Source: G965222505 sp965222505 (GTDB lineage: Bacteria; Bacteroidota; Rhodothermia; Rhodothermales; DATKEJ01). Taken from it: a DNA stretch of 64,000 nucleotides. This document shows positions 1-8,868 of this stretch, piece after piece. Every line of letters starts with the position of its first letter. Within the stretch, counting starts at the first letter, position 1. The position numbers and the translations under genes are program-made. The notes beneath the pieces are model-generated. The model was not told where the DNA came from and did not search any database. It saw only the letters and a program-made list of their open reading frames with translations. The stretch covers positions 2,666,001 to 2,730,000 of the forward strand of contig OZ244956.1 of the NCBI GenBank assembly GCA_965222505.1. Reading direction: 5' to 3'.

Positions 1-2005
1 CAACGGAGGTCGTCCCGACGAGCACCGGCTGCCCTTTCCGGTTGTACTCCCGAATGCGGTCGAGAACGGCGTTGTATTTCTCCCGCTTGCTGCGGTAGAC
101 GAGGTCCTCCATGTCATCCCGAACGATGGGGCGGTTCGTCGGGATGACGATGACATCGAGTTTGTAGATCTCGTAGAACTCGGCCGCTTCCGTTTCGGCG
201 GTCCCGGTCATACCGGCCAGCTTGGCATAGAGCCGGAAGTAGTTTTGCAGGGTGATGGTGGCGTACGTCTGCGTGGCACGTTCCACCTTCACGCTTTCCT
301 TGGCTTCGATGGCCTGGTGCAAACCATCCGAGTAGCGCCGTCCGGAGAGCACACGGCCCGTGTGTTCATCCACGATCTGCACCTTGCCGTCCTGCACGAT
401 GTATTCGATGTCCTTCTCGAACAGCATATAGGCTTTCAGGAGCTGGTTGACGGAGTGGATGCGCTCGGAGCGTTCGGCGTAGAGGTTGTAGACTTCGCGC
501 TTCTGTTCTTCGAGCTGGTTACGGAGGACGCGGCGGTCATTCTGGAGTTTGTTTTCACGCTTTTCATCGCTCAGCGAGGCATCATCCCGAAGGCTTTTTT
601 CCAGATCCTCGATGCCCTGGGCATAGGCCCCTTCCAGGCGGGCCATTTCCTCGCCGAGGTCAGGGATGATGAAGAAGTTCTGGTCGGTACCGGCGGCCTG
701 TGCAATGAGTTGCCGCCCTTTGTCGGTCATTTCCAGGCTGCGCTGCTTTTCATCGAGGGCAAAGTACAATTCTTCATCGACGACGGGCATGTTTTTGGCG
801 TTGTCCTGAAGATAGAAGTATTCCGTCTTCTTCAGGATCTGCTCCACACCCGGCTCAGCCTTGAGCTTGATGAGTTTCTTGTTTTTGGAATACCCGCGAT
901 GGGCACGCAGGAGGGCCATGCCCAGTTCTTCGTCAATCTGGGCCAGTTTTTTCCGGTCGTCCTGAATCTTCTGGCGTTCGGCATAAAGCCGTTCGGCGGT
1001 ACCGACGAGCGAGGCCACAAAACGTTTTTGTGCAGTAACCAGTTTTTCAACGGACGGTTTAAGTTCGGCGAAGCGGCCTTCATCCGCGTGGGGTACCGGA
1101 CCGGATATGATGAGCGGCGTCCGGGCTTCGTCGACGAGAACGGAGTCGACTTCATCCACAATGGCGAAGTGGTGTTTGCGCTGCACCAGTTGGTCGGCAT
1201 CAATAACGAAAGAGTTGTCCCGCAGGTAATCGAACCCGAATTCGCTGTTGGTGCCGTAGGTGACATCGGCCATGTAGGCCGACCGGCGGCCTGTACTGTG
1301 GGGTTCATGCCGGTTGATGCAGTCGACCGTCATGCCGTGGAAGCCAAAAATCGGCCCCATCCATTCGGCATCACGTTCGGCCAGGTAGGGGTTGACCGTG
1401 ACGAGGTGTACACCGCGTTCGACCAGGGCATTCAGGTAGACGGGTGCGACGGCCACAAGGGTTTTGCCTTCCCCCGTTTTCATTTCCCCAATCTTACCCT
1501 GATGGAGCACGATCCCGCCGATGAGTTGCACATCGTAGGGCACCATGTCCCAAGTAATGGTTGCGCCACCGGCTTCCCACTGTTTGCCCTGCATCCGGCG
1601 GCAGGTCTCTTTAATGACGGCAAAAGCCTCTGGAAGTAATTCGTTCAGGGTGGCATTCGCGGTTTCGAGCCATTCCTTCTCCAGCGCGTCGAGTTCACCG
1701 AGGAGGTCGTGACGGTCATCGAGGGTCAGGTTGGCTGTGGCCGTAGGTTGGCCGTCCCCGCCGGGGGCCTCTTCCTTGGCATTGGCCAGCAATTGGGCCT
1801 TGATGTTGGCCTGATCCTGTTCGATTTCCCGAACGGCCTCCTTGATACGGGTCTTAAATTCGGCGGTTTTCCCACGTAGTTCCTCATCACTCAGCGAGGT
1901 ATACTGTTCTGCGTAGGCGTTAATTTCTTCCACGAGAGGCCACATCCGACTAACGATACGGTCGTTTTTGTTGCCTCCGAAGACCTTCTCAATAAAATTC
2001 AGCAT
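1..2005 (-). CDS. secA: Protein translocase ATPase SecA, 3' end cut by window edge
   Basis: SecA is the ATPase motor that drives preproteins through SecYEG at the inner membrane. About 668 N-terminal residues are present; the rest lies beyond the left edge. The translation starts MLNFIEKVFGG and carries the Walker A motif MKTGEGKT near residue 175, a DEVDS Walker B/DEAD-type motif near residue 285 and the MTGTAETEAAEF segment of the motor. A long charged insert around residues 330-500 (ending in a coiled stretch rich in E, K, R) matches the enlarged SecA of Bacteroidota. The ATG at 2005 is chosen because the conserved N-terminus begins there; no clear Shine-Dalgarno precedes it. It is divergent from the next gene. 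Confidence 0.97.
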   Translation of the reverse strand, partial: MLNFIEKVFGGNKNDRIVSRMWPLVEEINAYAEQYTSLSDEELRGKTAEFKTRIKEAVREIEQDQANIKAQLLANAKEEAPGGDGQPTATANLTLDDRHDLLGELDALEKEWLETANATLNELLPEAFAVIKETCRRMQGKQWEAGGATITWDMVPYDVQLIGGIVLHQGKIGEMKTGEGKTLVAVAPVYLNALVERGVHLVTVNPYLAERDAEWMGPIFGFHGMTVDCINRHEPHSTGRRSAYMADVTYGTNSEFGFDYLRDNSFVIDADQLVQRKHHFAIVDEVDSVLVDEARTPLIISGPVPHADEGRFAELKPSVEKLVTAQKRFVASLVGTAERLYAERQKIQDDRKKLAQIDEELGMALLRAHRGYSKNKKLIKLKAEPGVEQILKKTEYFYLQDNAKNMPVVDEELYFALDEKQRSLEMTDKGRQLIAQAAGTDQNFFIIPDLGEEMARLEGAYAQGIEDLEKSLRDDASLSDEKRENKLQNDRRVLRNQLEEQKREVYNLYAERSERIHSVNQLLKAYMLFEKDIEYIVQDGKVQIVDEHTGRVLSGRRYSDGLHQAIEAKESVKVERATQTYATITLQNYFRLYAKLAGMTGTAETEAAEFYEIYKLDVIVIPTNRPIVRDDMEDLVYRSKREKYNAVLDRIREYNRKGQPVLVGTTSV

Positions 2006-2326
2006 AGATGAATGGCATTGGCCGGTTCCGTCGTTTGGGAGGGCCGGCACGCGTGTTTGGGTACAAATAAACGCGGGAGGTCACACGCCAGATGCTTGTT
2101 TCCGTTCCCAACCGGGCGATACGCCTTCCCTTCCTCCGAGGGTAATTATTCGATAATTTACACGGCTTTCCATCTACCCCAAAGGCCCGGTTAAGGCGGG
2201 GGTTCCGAGGGATAAACCAGGGTGTTTTCACCAAATGGGTGAAAATGTCCTTTTGTTTTATTATCATTAGGGTGCGAGGACCATCCAAACCACCTTAATA
2301 TCAACCAAGCACACATTCGAGGCACC
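2006..2326. other. Divergent intergenic region with one palindrome
   Basis: This 321 bp spacer separates divergent secA and the membrane protein gene, so both promoters must lie here. No ORF is convincing. The one clear structure is a perfect inverted repeat, TTTTCACC (2225-2232) and GGTGAAAA (2238-2245), with a 5 bp gap. It lies about 80 bp before the downstream start codon and could be an operator. It is not an obvious terminator, because no gene reads into it. I could not fix promoter boxes with confidence. Confidence 0.4.
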
Positions 2327-4105
2327 ATGAGACTCCCCGTTGGTCGTTACCTACGGGCTGTTTGGCTATCTATAGGCATCTTTCTGCTTGTGCCTGCTGC
2401 CATAAACGCCCAGTCTACCCAGCAACTTACCCTTCGGCAAACCAACAAAACACCTTTGCCGCAGGGCACGAAGGTCACCCTATTGGCCCGGCAAACGAGC
2501 AAGAAAGACCCGCGGGGCACTTGGGCCCGGCTGCGTGTTTTGCCCGGCGAATCCATTCGCCTGCCGGAAGACACCCCGGCTTCAACCCTGACGCAGCAGA
2601 CGGATGTGTTGCAAAGCCGAGGCCGCACCGAGCAACGATATGGACAGACCAGCCGCACCCGCACGGTGTACTTTGCCTATGCGGTCACGCCGGATGGGGA
2701 CCTCTATGAAAGCGTGGCTTACAGCGCCCAACGCAAAAGGCATGAAGCCGCCTATGAACGGGTGGGCCGCGACTATACCTTCAACATGCGCCGCGTCCAA
2801 AACAGCAGCCGCATCAGCAAGGTCAAGGCCGCCTACTTCGGCACAGGTGCTCCCCCGGCTGACACCCCGCCGCCTCCGGTTGCAGAGGAACCGGTCTCTG
2901 CCCGGACCACCAGCCAACCGGACGCGAACACCGGTACGGGCGATACCAACATGCCCCTGAATTTGCGTCAGTTGACGCTTGAATACGTTGAGGAACTGCC
3001 CGAAGGACCCAAGGTCCACTTGTTGCCCATCGGGACCCAGGTGGTCGCGTTCAAACGTCCGGCCCAAACCAACGGCAGCGGGTTCTCCTCGATCCCACTG
3101 GCCGACCTCAATGGGGACCTGCCGGAAAACCAGGACCCGGCTCCTGTTGCCAAAACTTCAACCCTGACGTTCAACGGCTCCGCCCTGGACCTCACCTTCC
3201 CGACCACCTCGGCAGAATATCCTTCGGCCTACCTGATGTACGCGCTTACGCCGAACGGTGAACTGTTCCAGAGCGTTGCACCCGCCCCAACAGGGCACGT
3301 GCCGGCCTATACGGTCATTGACAACAGCTTTTTCCGGATGGCGCCGATAGAAGATGAAGACCGCGCTGCCAACGTGATCGCGGGCATTTTCTCCAGAACC
3401 GGCACAACTGGTGGCCCCTCCCCCATACTGACCGGTGAGGATGGACCGTGGTGGACCTCGGCCTGGGTCTGGTGGCTGGCCGGCCTGCTGGGTCTGGCCC
3501 TGCTCGGCGGACTCTACATCCAGCTCCGGCGGCAACAACGGACGGTGAACGACCCCTACTGGAACGCACCGCTCTCTGCACAACGCTCCCCTACGTATGC
3601 AACACCCGAACCAGAGTATGCAGACGAAGATGTGCAGTATGCAGACCAACGTGCCCAGTACGCGGAGGAAGACATCCGATATGATGATGCTGAAGCGGAC
3701 GAGCCGTATGCCGAACCGCAACTGCAATACGCCCAACCCAAGGACCATGTAGAAGAAGAGCCGTGGGAAGAACCCGTCCTTGAACTGAATGTGGTGCCCG
3801 CATCCGAATCCGATGTTCAGACCTCAACCCTGGCGATGCCGGAGGTCTCTGCACCGCGTCCGGTGGTCAACGCCAACGTTGAAGAAGAGTTTATTCCCTC
3901 GGCCAGCGACTTGGAAGCCCTCGGCGACGGCGGTCCCAAAACCGTTGAGATGTCCAACATGCTCCGGGCTTTTGTTGAGATGGACAATGCACTCTTCCGC
4001 GAGGAAGTTGCCCCCTTCATCGCACGACACCCCGAGTTGCAGGAACAACTGCGGCATTACCGCCGCCGCGTCCGGGCCAATATCGAACGGATTTTTCTGA
4101 AGTAA
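2327..4105 (+). CDS. Single-pass membrane protein with two repeated outer domains and an acidic cytoplasmic tail
   Basis: No named family is recognised. The 592-residue product has an N-terminal signal sequence (hydrophobic residues about 12-28, ending before INAQ) and one internal membrane helix at about residues 376-398, followed by basic residues, so the C-terminal 190 residues should be cytoplasmic. The outer part is an internal duplication: QLTLRQTN and YAVTPDGDLYESVA in the first half match QLTLEYVE and YALTPNGELFQSVA in the second. After the helix there are five tyrosine-led heptapeptides at about residues 424-458 (for example YADEDVQ, YADQRAQ, YAEEDIR), then a conserved-looking helical C-terminus. 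The gene is divergent from secA and convergent with pyrG. A sensory or scaffold role is only a guess. Confidence 0.75.
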   Translation: MRLPVGRYLRAVWLSIGIFLLVPAAINAQSTQQLTLRQTNKTPLPQGTKVTLLARQTSKKDPRGTWARLRVLPGESIRLPEDTPASTLTQQTDVLQSRGRTEQRYGQTSRTRTVYFAYAVTPDGDLYESVAYSAQRKRHEAAYERVGRDYTFNMRRVQNSSRISKVKAAYFGTGAPPADTPPPPVAEEPVSARTTSQPDANTGTGDTNMPLNLRQLTLEYVEELPEGPKVHLLPIGTQVVAFKRPAQTNGSGFSSIPLADLNGDLPENQDPAPVAKTSTLTFNGSALDLTFPTTSAEYPSAYLMYALTPNGELFQSVAPAPTGHVPAYTVIDNSFFRMAPIEDEDRAANVIAGIFSRTGTTGGPSPILTGEDGPWWTSAWVWWLAGLLGLALLGGLYIQLRRQQRTVNDPYWNAPLSAQRSPTYATPEPEYADEDVQYADQRAQYAEEDIRYDDAEADEPYAEPQLQYAQPKDHVEEEPWEEPVLELNVVPASESDVQTSTLAMPEVSAPRPVVNANVEEEFIPSASDLEALGDGGPKTVEMSNMLRAFVEMDNALFREEVAPFIARHPELQEQLRHYRRRVRANIERIFLK

Positions 4106-4123
4106 TACGTATTACGAACTACG
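4103..4123. repeat. Heptad repeat site: TAATACG-TATTACG-AACTACG
   Basis: Three head-to-tail 7 bp units (4103, 4110, 4117) end in TACG. The first two form the perfect palindrome TAATACGTATTA. The site begins in the stop codon of the upstream gene and fills the gap to the convergent pyrG stop. It belongs to the window-wide set of period-7 repeats. Role unknown; a bidirectional terminator between the convergent genes is possible, but there is no T-run. Confidence 0.6.
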
Positions 4124-4126
4124 TTC

Positions 4127-5815
4127 TCAAACATCCACCGAGGCCAGCGAGGTCATCTTTTTCGGGCGTTTGGTGCGCGGCGTGGCGATTATGTCCTGCT
4201 CTTGTGCATAGGCCGTTGCGGCTTTCACGAATGCGACGAACAATGGATGCGGCCGGGTAACCGTGCTGCAGTACTCGGGATGGAACTGGACCCCCATAAA
4301 CCACCGATGCTCGGGTAACTCGATCATCTCGACTAGGTCCCGGCCTGGATTGATGCCGCTGAACACCATGCCGTGCTCGCGGAGCTTGTACCGAAGGGTG
4401 TTATTGACTTCATAGCGGTGCCGATGACGCTCGTTGGCAACCAGCGCCTGATAGGCATGATAGGCTTTGGTCCCCGGTTTAATTTCACAGGCATAAGCCC
4501 CGAGGCGCATGGTGCCACCTTTGGCCGTTACCCCTTTCTGGTCTTCCATCATGTCGATGATGGGATAGGGGGTCTGGGCAGCAAACTCTGTGGAGTGCGC
4601 CCCGTCCCAGCCACAGACATGCCGGGCAAACTCAATTACGGCACATTGCAGCCCCAGACAAATCCCGAAGAAGGGTAAATCGTGGGTACGGGCATAGCGT
4701 ACCGCCTCAATTTTACCGTCGATGCCCCGATCTCCAAAGCCAGGGGCCACCAGTACCCCGGCAACGCCTTCCAGCTTTTCGGCCACATTTTCTCCCGTCA
4801 CATCATCAGAAAGCACGGCCTGCACGTCCACTTGGACCCCCAGCGCCGCCCCAGCCAGAATGAAACTCTCAGAAATGGATTTGTAGGCATCCTGATGCTC
4901 GACGTACTTGCCGACCAACGCGATCCGGACGTTGCCCTTGGGGTTCTTAAGCCGCCGCAAAAACTCGATCCATTCGTCCAGGACGGGCTCCTTTTGCACA
5001 GATGCGTCGGTCAAGTGGAGGTGTTCACAGACCACATCGTCCAGCCCTTCTGCCCGAAGCAACAGGGGCACTTCATAGATGGACGCGGCATCCAGCGCTG
5101 AAATGACTGCCCGACGTTCGACGTTGCAAAACAGGGCAATCTTGCGGCGCAGATCATCGTCCAGCGGGTGTTCGGAACGGCATACCAGAATGTCTGGCTG
5201 CAAACCATAGGAGAGCAGGGTTTTGACAGAGTGCTGGGTCGGCTTGGTTTTGAGTTCACCGGCGGCGGCCAGATAGGGCACCAGGGTCAGGTGAATCTCG
5301 CAGGTATTGGCCCGGCCCACTTCCAGCCGAAACTGCCGGATCGCTTCCAGATAAGGCAGCCCTTCAATGTCCCCCACGGTCCCGCCAATCTCGCTGATGA
5401 TCACATCGTATTCACCCGTATCGGCCAGTTTGGTGATGTGGGACTTGATCTCGTCGATCACATGCGGCACCACCTGTACGGTTTTGCCCAGGTAAGCCCC
5501 GGCACGTTCTTTTTTGATGACTTCCCAGTAGATTCGCCCGGTGGTGACGTTGTTGTCCTGGTGCGTCGGGCGGCCCAGGAACCGTTCGTAGTGGCCAAGG
5601 TCCAGGTCGGTCTCGGCCCCATCGTCGGTGACGTAGACTTCCCCATGCTCGTAGGGGTTCATGGTGCCGGGGTCTACGTTGATGTAGGGATCGAATTTTT
5701 GAATGGTGACGCGGAGACCACGGGCTTCCAGAAGCCGACCCAGAGAAGCTGCGATGATGCCTTTACCGAGCGAGGAGGTCACGCCGCCGGTAACAAAGAT
5801 GTACTTGGTTTGCAC
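4127..5815 (-). CDS. pyrG: CTP synthase
   Basis: PyrG makes CTP from UTP, ATP and glutamine, the last step of pyrimidine nucleotide synthesis. The N-terminal synthetase domain opens with KYIFVTGGVTSSLGKG, and the C-terminal class I glutaminase domain has the nucleophile elbow FFGICLGLQ and the FHPEYCS triad motif. The open frame continues upstream to an ATG at 5854 and a TTG at 5911, but homologues begin at about KYIFVTGG, so the GTG at 5815 (562 residues) is preferred; the ATG at 5854 (575 residues) is the alternative. Its 3' end faces the membrane protein gene across the heptad repeat at 4103. Confidence 0.95.
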   Translation of the reverse strand: MQTKYIFVTGGVTSSLGKGIIAASLGRLLEARGLRVTIQKFDPYINVDPGTMNPYEHGEVYVTDDGAETDLDLGHYERFLGRPTHQDNNVTTGRIYWEVIKKERAGAYLGKTVQVVPHVIDEIKSHITKLADTGEYDVIISEIGGTVGDIEGLPYLEAIRQFRLEVGRANTCEIHLTLVPYLAAAGELKTKPTQHSVKTLLSYGLQPDILVCRSEHPLDDDLRRKIALFCNVERRAVISALDAASIYEVPLLLRAEGLDDVVCEHLHLTDASVQKEPVLDEWIEFLRRLKNPKGNVRIALVGKYVEHQDAYKSISESFILAGAALGVQVDVQAVLSDDVTGENVAEKLEGVAGVLVAPGFGDRGIDGKIEAVRYARTHDLPFFGICLGLQCAVIEFARHVCGWDGAHSTEFAAQTPYPIIDMMEDQKGVTAKGGTMRLGAYACEIKPGTKAYHAYQALVANERHRHRYEVNNTLRYKLREHGMVFSGINPGRDLVEMIELPEHRWFMGVQFHPEYCSTVTRPHPLFVAFVKAATAYAQEQDIIATPRTKRPKKMTSLASVDV

Positions 5816-5987
5816 GGTCTTGTCCGGTTTTCCACGTACGCGGGCACACAGCATTGGTTGCCAACCTGTACGAGCGAAACGATGGGGGAGGCGGTGCGGG
5901 GAATCGCACAAAATGCGCCGAAGAACTGGACCTCAAGGTACGGCGCAACCGCCTAATGACGCAATCCCGACTTTGTGCAGATTTAAG

Positions 5988-6821
5988 TCATTCCGCATCA
6001 CCATCAGGCGATACTGGCCTCCGGGCTACCATCATCAGGCCGGTACCTGATGCATTGGCACGCCGCACATCGAGGGTGTTCAGTACCATCCCCAGGGGAA
6101 AGGCAAGCAGATAATAAAAGGGCAGCAACACCAGCAATACCCAACTGGCCGAGAGGAGTTGCATGGGCCATTTCACCAGCAAATGCCACCCGGCAGACCC
6201 ATACGGACCGTACGAATACCGGTAGTGATCGACCTCCAACCCGGCATCTACCAGTTTGGCCCCCAGTTCATCCGGGTTGTACCCATCCCGTACATGCTCC
6301 CCGATGAAGCGCTCATCCCCGTCCTCCATCACGCCCGAACCGCCCTGGTCCGAGGGGGTGTTAATCAACACATATCCGCCGGGACGGAGGACACGGGCAA
6401 AATTGCGGAACACGCCCCGGTCATCTTCGATGTGCTCCATGACGTCCACCGACAGGATAAAGTCGAAGCGCGCATCGCTTTCGAATTGCGTCAAGTCCGC
6501 CCAGGCCCAACGGACGCGGCTCCCGTACGGCGTCTGGTCCATAAACCGCTGGGCCTTGTCCAGGTAATCCTGCTTCACATCAACAGCCAAAATCTGTACC
6601 TGCGGGAAGGATTTAAGCACGAAGTAGGTGTGCTGCCCAAAACCGGTCCCGGCATCCAGCATGGTTTCGAGCGGCCGCTCCCGAAACAAAGCCTTGATGG
6701 TGCGCCGGACGTACCAGTTGCGCAAAAAGATGGCCTGCAACAACACAAAAAAGAGCCGCTGCAGCAGGGGTCGCTTGGAGAAATACCGGCCCAGACGATC
6801 TTTTATGGGGTCGTAATGCAA
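5988..6821 (-). CDS. Class I SAM-dependent methyltransferase, membrane-associated
   Basis: The 277-residue product has the glycine-rich SAM motif LDAGTGFGQHT (motif I) and an acidic DVKQDYLD strand, followed by FDFILSVDVMEHIED and LRPGGYVLINTPSD, typical of UbiE/methyltransferase-11 type enzymes. Two hydrophobic stretches near the C-terminus (LLSASWVLLVLLPFYYLLAF and neighbours) suggest membrane attachment. The substrate cannot be read from the sequence; small lipid-like or surface-sugar substrates are plausible because two glycosyltransferases lie 3 kb away. The start is TTG at 6821, since no ATG lies close to the conserved region. It is transcribed towards pyrG with a 172 bp gap. Confidence 0.8.
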   Translation of the reverse strand: MHYDPIKDRLGRYFSKRPLLQRLFFVLLQAIFLRNWYVRRTIKALFRERPLETMLDAGTGFGQHTYFVLKSFPQVQILAVDVKQDYLDKAQRFMDQTPYGSRVRWAWADLTQFESDARFDFILSVDVMEHIEDDRGVFRNFARVLRPGGYVLINTPSDQGGSGVMEDGDERFIGEHVRDGYNPDELGAKLVDAGLEVDHYRYSYGPYGSAGWHLLVKWPMQLLSASWVLLVLLPFYYLLAFPLGMVLNTLDVRRANASGTGLMMVARRPVSPDGDAE

Positions 6822-7135
6822 GTTAATTTAACCTAAGCGGTGTGCGATCCAAAAGGGTCTAAATTGAGCCGTGTTGCGTGATGCTTCAACGAGCAGAAAC
6901 AGCACAACGTGGGTTATATTATGATAAACCGGGGTTGCGTGCAACATGGCCGGAAACACTTCGATCCGGCCCTCGTCCAAATTGGTAATGGCATATCTCT
7001 TCCTGTCATTTTTCCGAGTTCGACCCGGCTATCGCAAGCCCAACCAATTGAACAGCCGATCTGAAGGCCATGATGAACAGCCGCGCTCCTGTATTCCATT
7101 AACTCGAAGCCATAACACCGGATGAGGCCTCTAAT
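6822..7135. other. Divergent intergenic region with a short heptad pair
   Basis: This 314 bp gap separates the divergent methyltransferase and amidohydrolase genes. At 6871-6884 there are two 7 bp units, GTGTTGC and GTGATGC, of the same word family as the larger heptad sites at 18012 and 29006, here without a matching second arm. The rest shows no ORF and no promoter I would defend. Confidence 0.35.
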
Positions 7136-8848
7136 ATGCGAAGTTTAAATGTTGGCCTTCTTGCCTTCTTGATGGCTTCGGCTCCATCAGTCGGTGCACA
7201 ACCTGCCGATGTGATCTTTTATAACGGTCAGGTGCTGACCCTCGAAAACCAACGTATTGAACAGGCCCTTGCCTTAACAGGTGATCGAATTTTAGCCGTT
7301 GGCACCAACACCGACGTTCTGGCTATGCAAGATAGCGAAACGGAACTGGTTGATCTCAACGGACGATCCCTTTTGCCGGGTTTCGTCGAGGGCCATTCGC
7401 ATATTCTTCGTGGCCGACCCGAAGGAATGTCGCTTCAGGAAGCGATGGAAACCGCGCTACGCTTTGGATTAACCACCCTCAACGAACTATCGGGAAGCCG
7501 AGAAGATGCCGAGGATTTACTGGCCGAAGAGACCAACGGTGGACTGCGCCTCCGCGTCAATCTGTTTGGTAGATACAATGCCGCTTTTCTGGCCGAAGAC
7601 AATACGAGCATCATCATCGAGGCATGGTACCCGGACCAAGCACCCATCCTTGACCCAGAACGCCGCCTTCGCATTCCTGGCGTTAAGGTCTTCGTAGATG
7701 GGGCCTTTACCCCAGGACGCGGCTGTTGGGCCTCTACAGAACCGTTTCCGGAATTATTGCAAAATGATCCCATCTTTGACGTGTGCGCCTCCCCACGGGG
7801 GGCTCTCTATGTAACGGTTGACGAACTGACATCGGTGATCACCGATGCGCAAGATAAAAACTTTATCGTGGCCATGCATGCCATGGGCGACCGAGGAATT
7901 GAGACGGCGCTGGCGGCATTGGAAACAGCCCTTGATGGCGAACCAGCCTCAACCTACCGCCACCAGATCCATCACAACAGTATGCTGCGCCCCGACCAGT
8001 TGCCGCGCTATGAGGCCCTTGATGTTCTGGCCTCCGTCCGTGGATATTCTATCTGTACGCCCGATACCAGTTACTGGGGTAATGTACTCGGTGAAGACCG
8101 TAAAACCTGGGCCGGCAATCGGTACGCCTTGGCCGGTTTAGACATTCACGCTTTCGCCGAAGGCGATTTCGGTTGGACGCGTGACCCGGATGATCGTACC
8201 TCGGTGCGGCCCATTGATCCGCTGCTCACGCTTTATGGGCTGATAACAAAAAAACGCTTGCTGGAGGATGACACCATCTGCGAGCCACTCGATTGGGTTA
8301 CGCGGCATGCGATCCCTGCTGAACGTGCACTTCGGATGCTGACCATCGAGCCGGCCTTTGCGGTCCGACAGGAAAAGATGATCGGTAGCTTGGCGCCAGA
8401 CAAATTCGCAGACCTGGTTATCCTTCCAAAGAATCCTTTGACAATCGACCCCGATCAGATCAAAGACCTAAGCGTGCTAATGACAATGGTAGGAGGCGAG
8501 GTACAATTCTGTGCAGAAGACCAAGAAGCCCTATGCCCAACATTCACGCCAACAGGGGTTGATTCCGATGCGACCGTCGTGAAGGCGGGTTATACCTTGT
8601 ATCCCATATACCCTAACCCAGCCTCGGCTGGGGCGACGATTCGATTCGATCTCCCCAAGCTGGCAACCATCACCCTGAAAGTCTTTAATTTGCTCGGGCA
8701 AGAAATGGACACCCTTATTTCTACGCCCATGTCAGCAGGACGTCATGAGGTCTATTGGGATACAAACGGGTCTCCGCCAGGTTTATATATCGGCTGGCTA
8801 CACGCCGAGGGACATACCTTGACGACGCACATGGTTGTTCTTCCCTGA
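7136..8848 (+). CDS. Secreted amidohydrolase (YtcJ-like) with T9SS sorting domain
   Basis: A metal-dependent amidohydrolase of the YtcJ/DUF-type branch, exported and probably anchored by the type IX system. A signal peptide ends at VGAQ (about residue 22). The catalytic part shows the metal-binding HSH (GFVEGHSHILRG), VKVFVDGA, HAMGDRGIETALA and a RHQIHHNSM segment; ADLVILPKNPL closes the composite beta domain. Residues about 485-570 form a Por-type C-terminal sorting domain (YPIYPNPASAGATIRF, VFNLLGQEM, PPGLYIGWL). The catalytic part is somewhat short for the family, with less sequence between the HSH motif and VKVFVDGA. The substrate is unknown. It lies alone, with a 20 bp gap to the convergent glycosyltransferase. 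Confidence 0.88.
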   Translation: MRSLNVGLLAFLMASAPSVGAQPADVIFYNGQVLTLENQRIEQALALTGDRILAVGTNTDVLAMQDSETELVDLNGRSLLPGFVEGHSHILRGRPEGMSLQEAMETALRFGLTTLNELSGSREDAEDLLAEETNGGLRLRVNLFGRYNAAFLAEDNTSIIIEAWYPDQAPILDPERRLRIPGVKVFVDGAFTPGRGCWASTEPFPELLQNDPIFDVCASPRGALYVTVDELTSVITDAQDKNFIVAMHAMGDRGIETALAALETALDGEPASTYRHQIHHNSMLRPDQLPRYEALDVLASVRGYSICTPDTSYWGNVLGEDRKTWAGNRYALAGLDIHAFAEGDFGWTRDPDDRTSVRPIDPLLTLYGLITKKRLLEDDTICEPLDWVTRHAIPAERALRMLTIEPAFAVRQEKMIGSLAPDKFADLVILPKNPLTIDPDQIKDLSVLMTMVGGEVQFCAEDQEALCPTFTPTGVDSDATVVKAGYTLYPIYPNPASAGATIRFDLPKLATITLKVFNLLGQEMDTLISTPMSAGRHEVYWDTNGSPPGLYIGWLHAEGHTLTTHMVVLP

Positions 8849-8868
8849 ACAATCCCGAATGTTCAAAC

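Noticed and set aside
245..1639. 464-residue open frame antisense to secA
   Set aside because: The opposite strand encodes conserved SecA throughout; the antisense frame is low in motifs and an artefact of GC-rich codon use.
4127..5911. TTG start at 5911 for pyrG
   Set aside because: It adds 32 residues not found in CTP synthases; the GTG at 5815 fits the conserved N-terminus.
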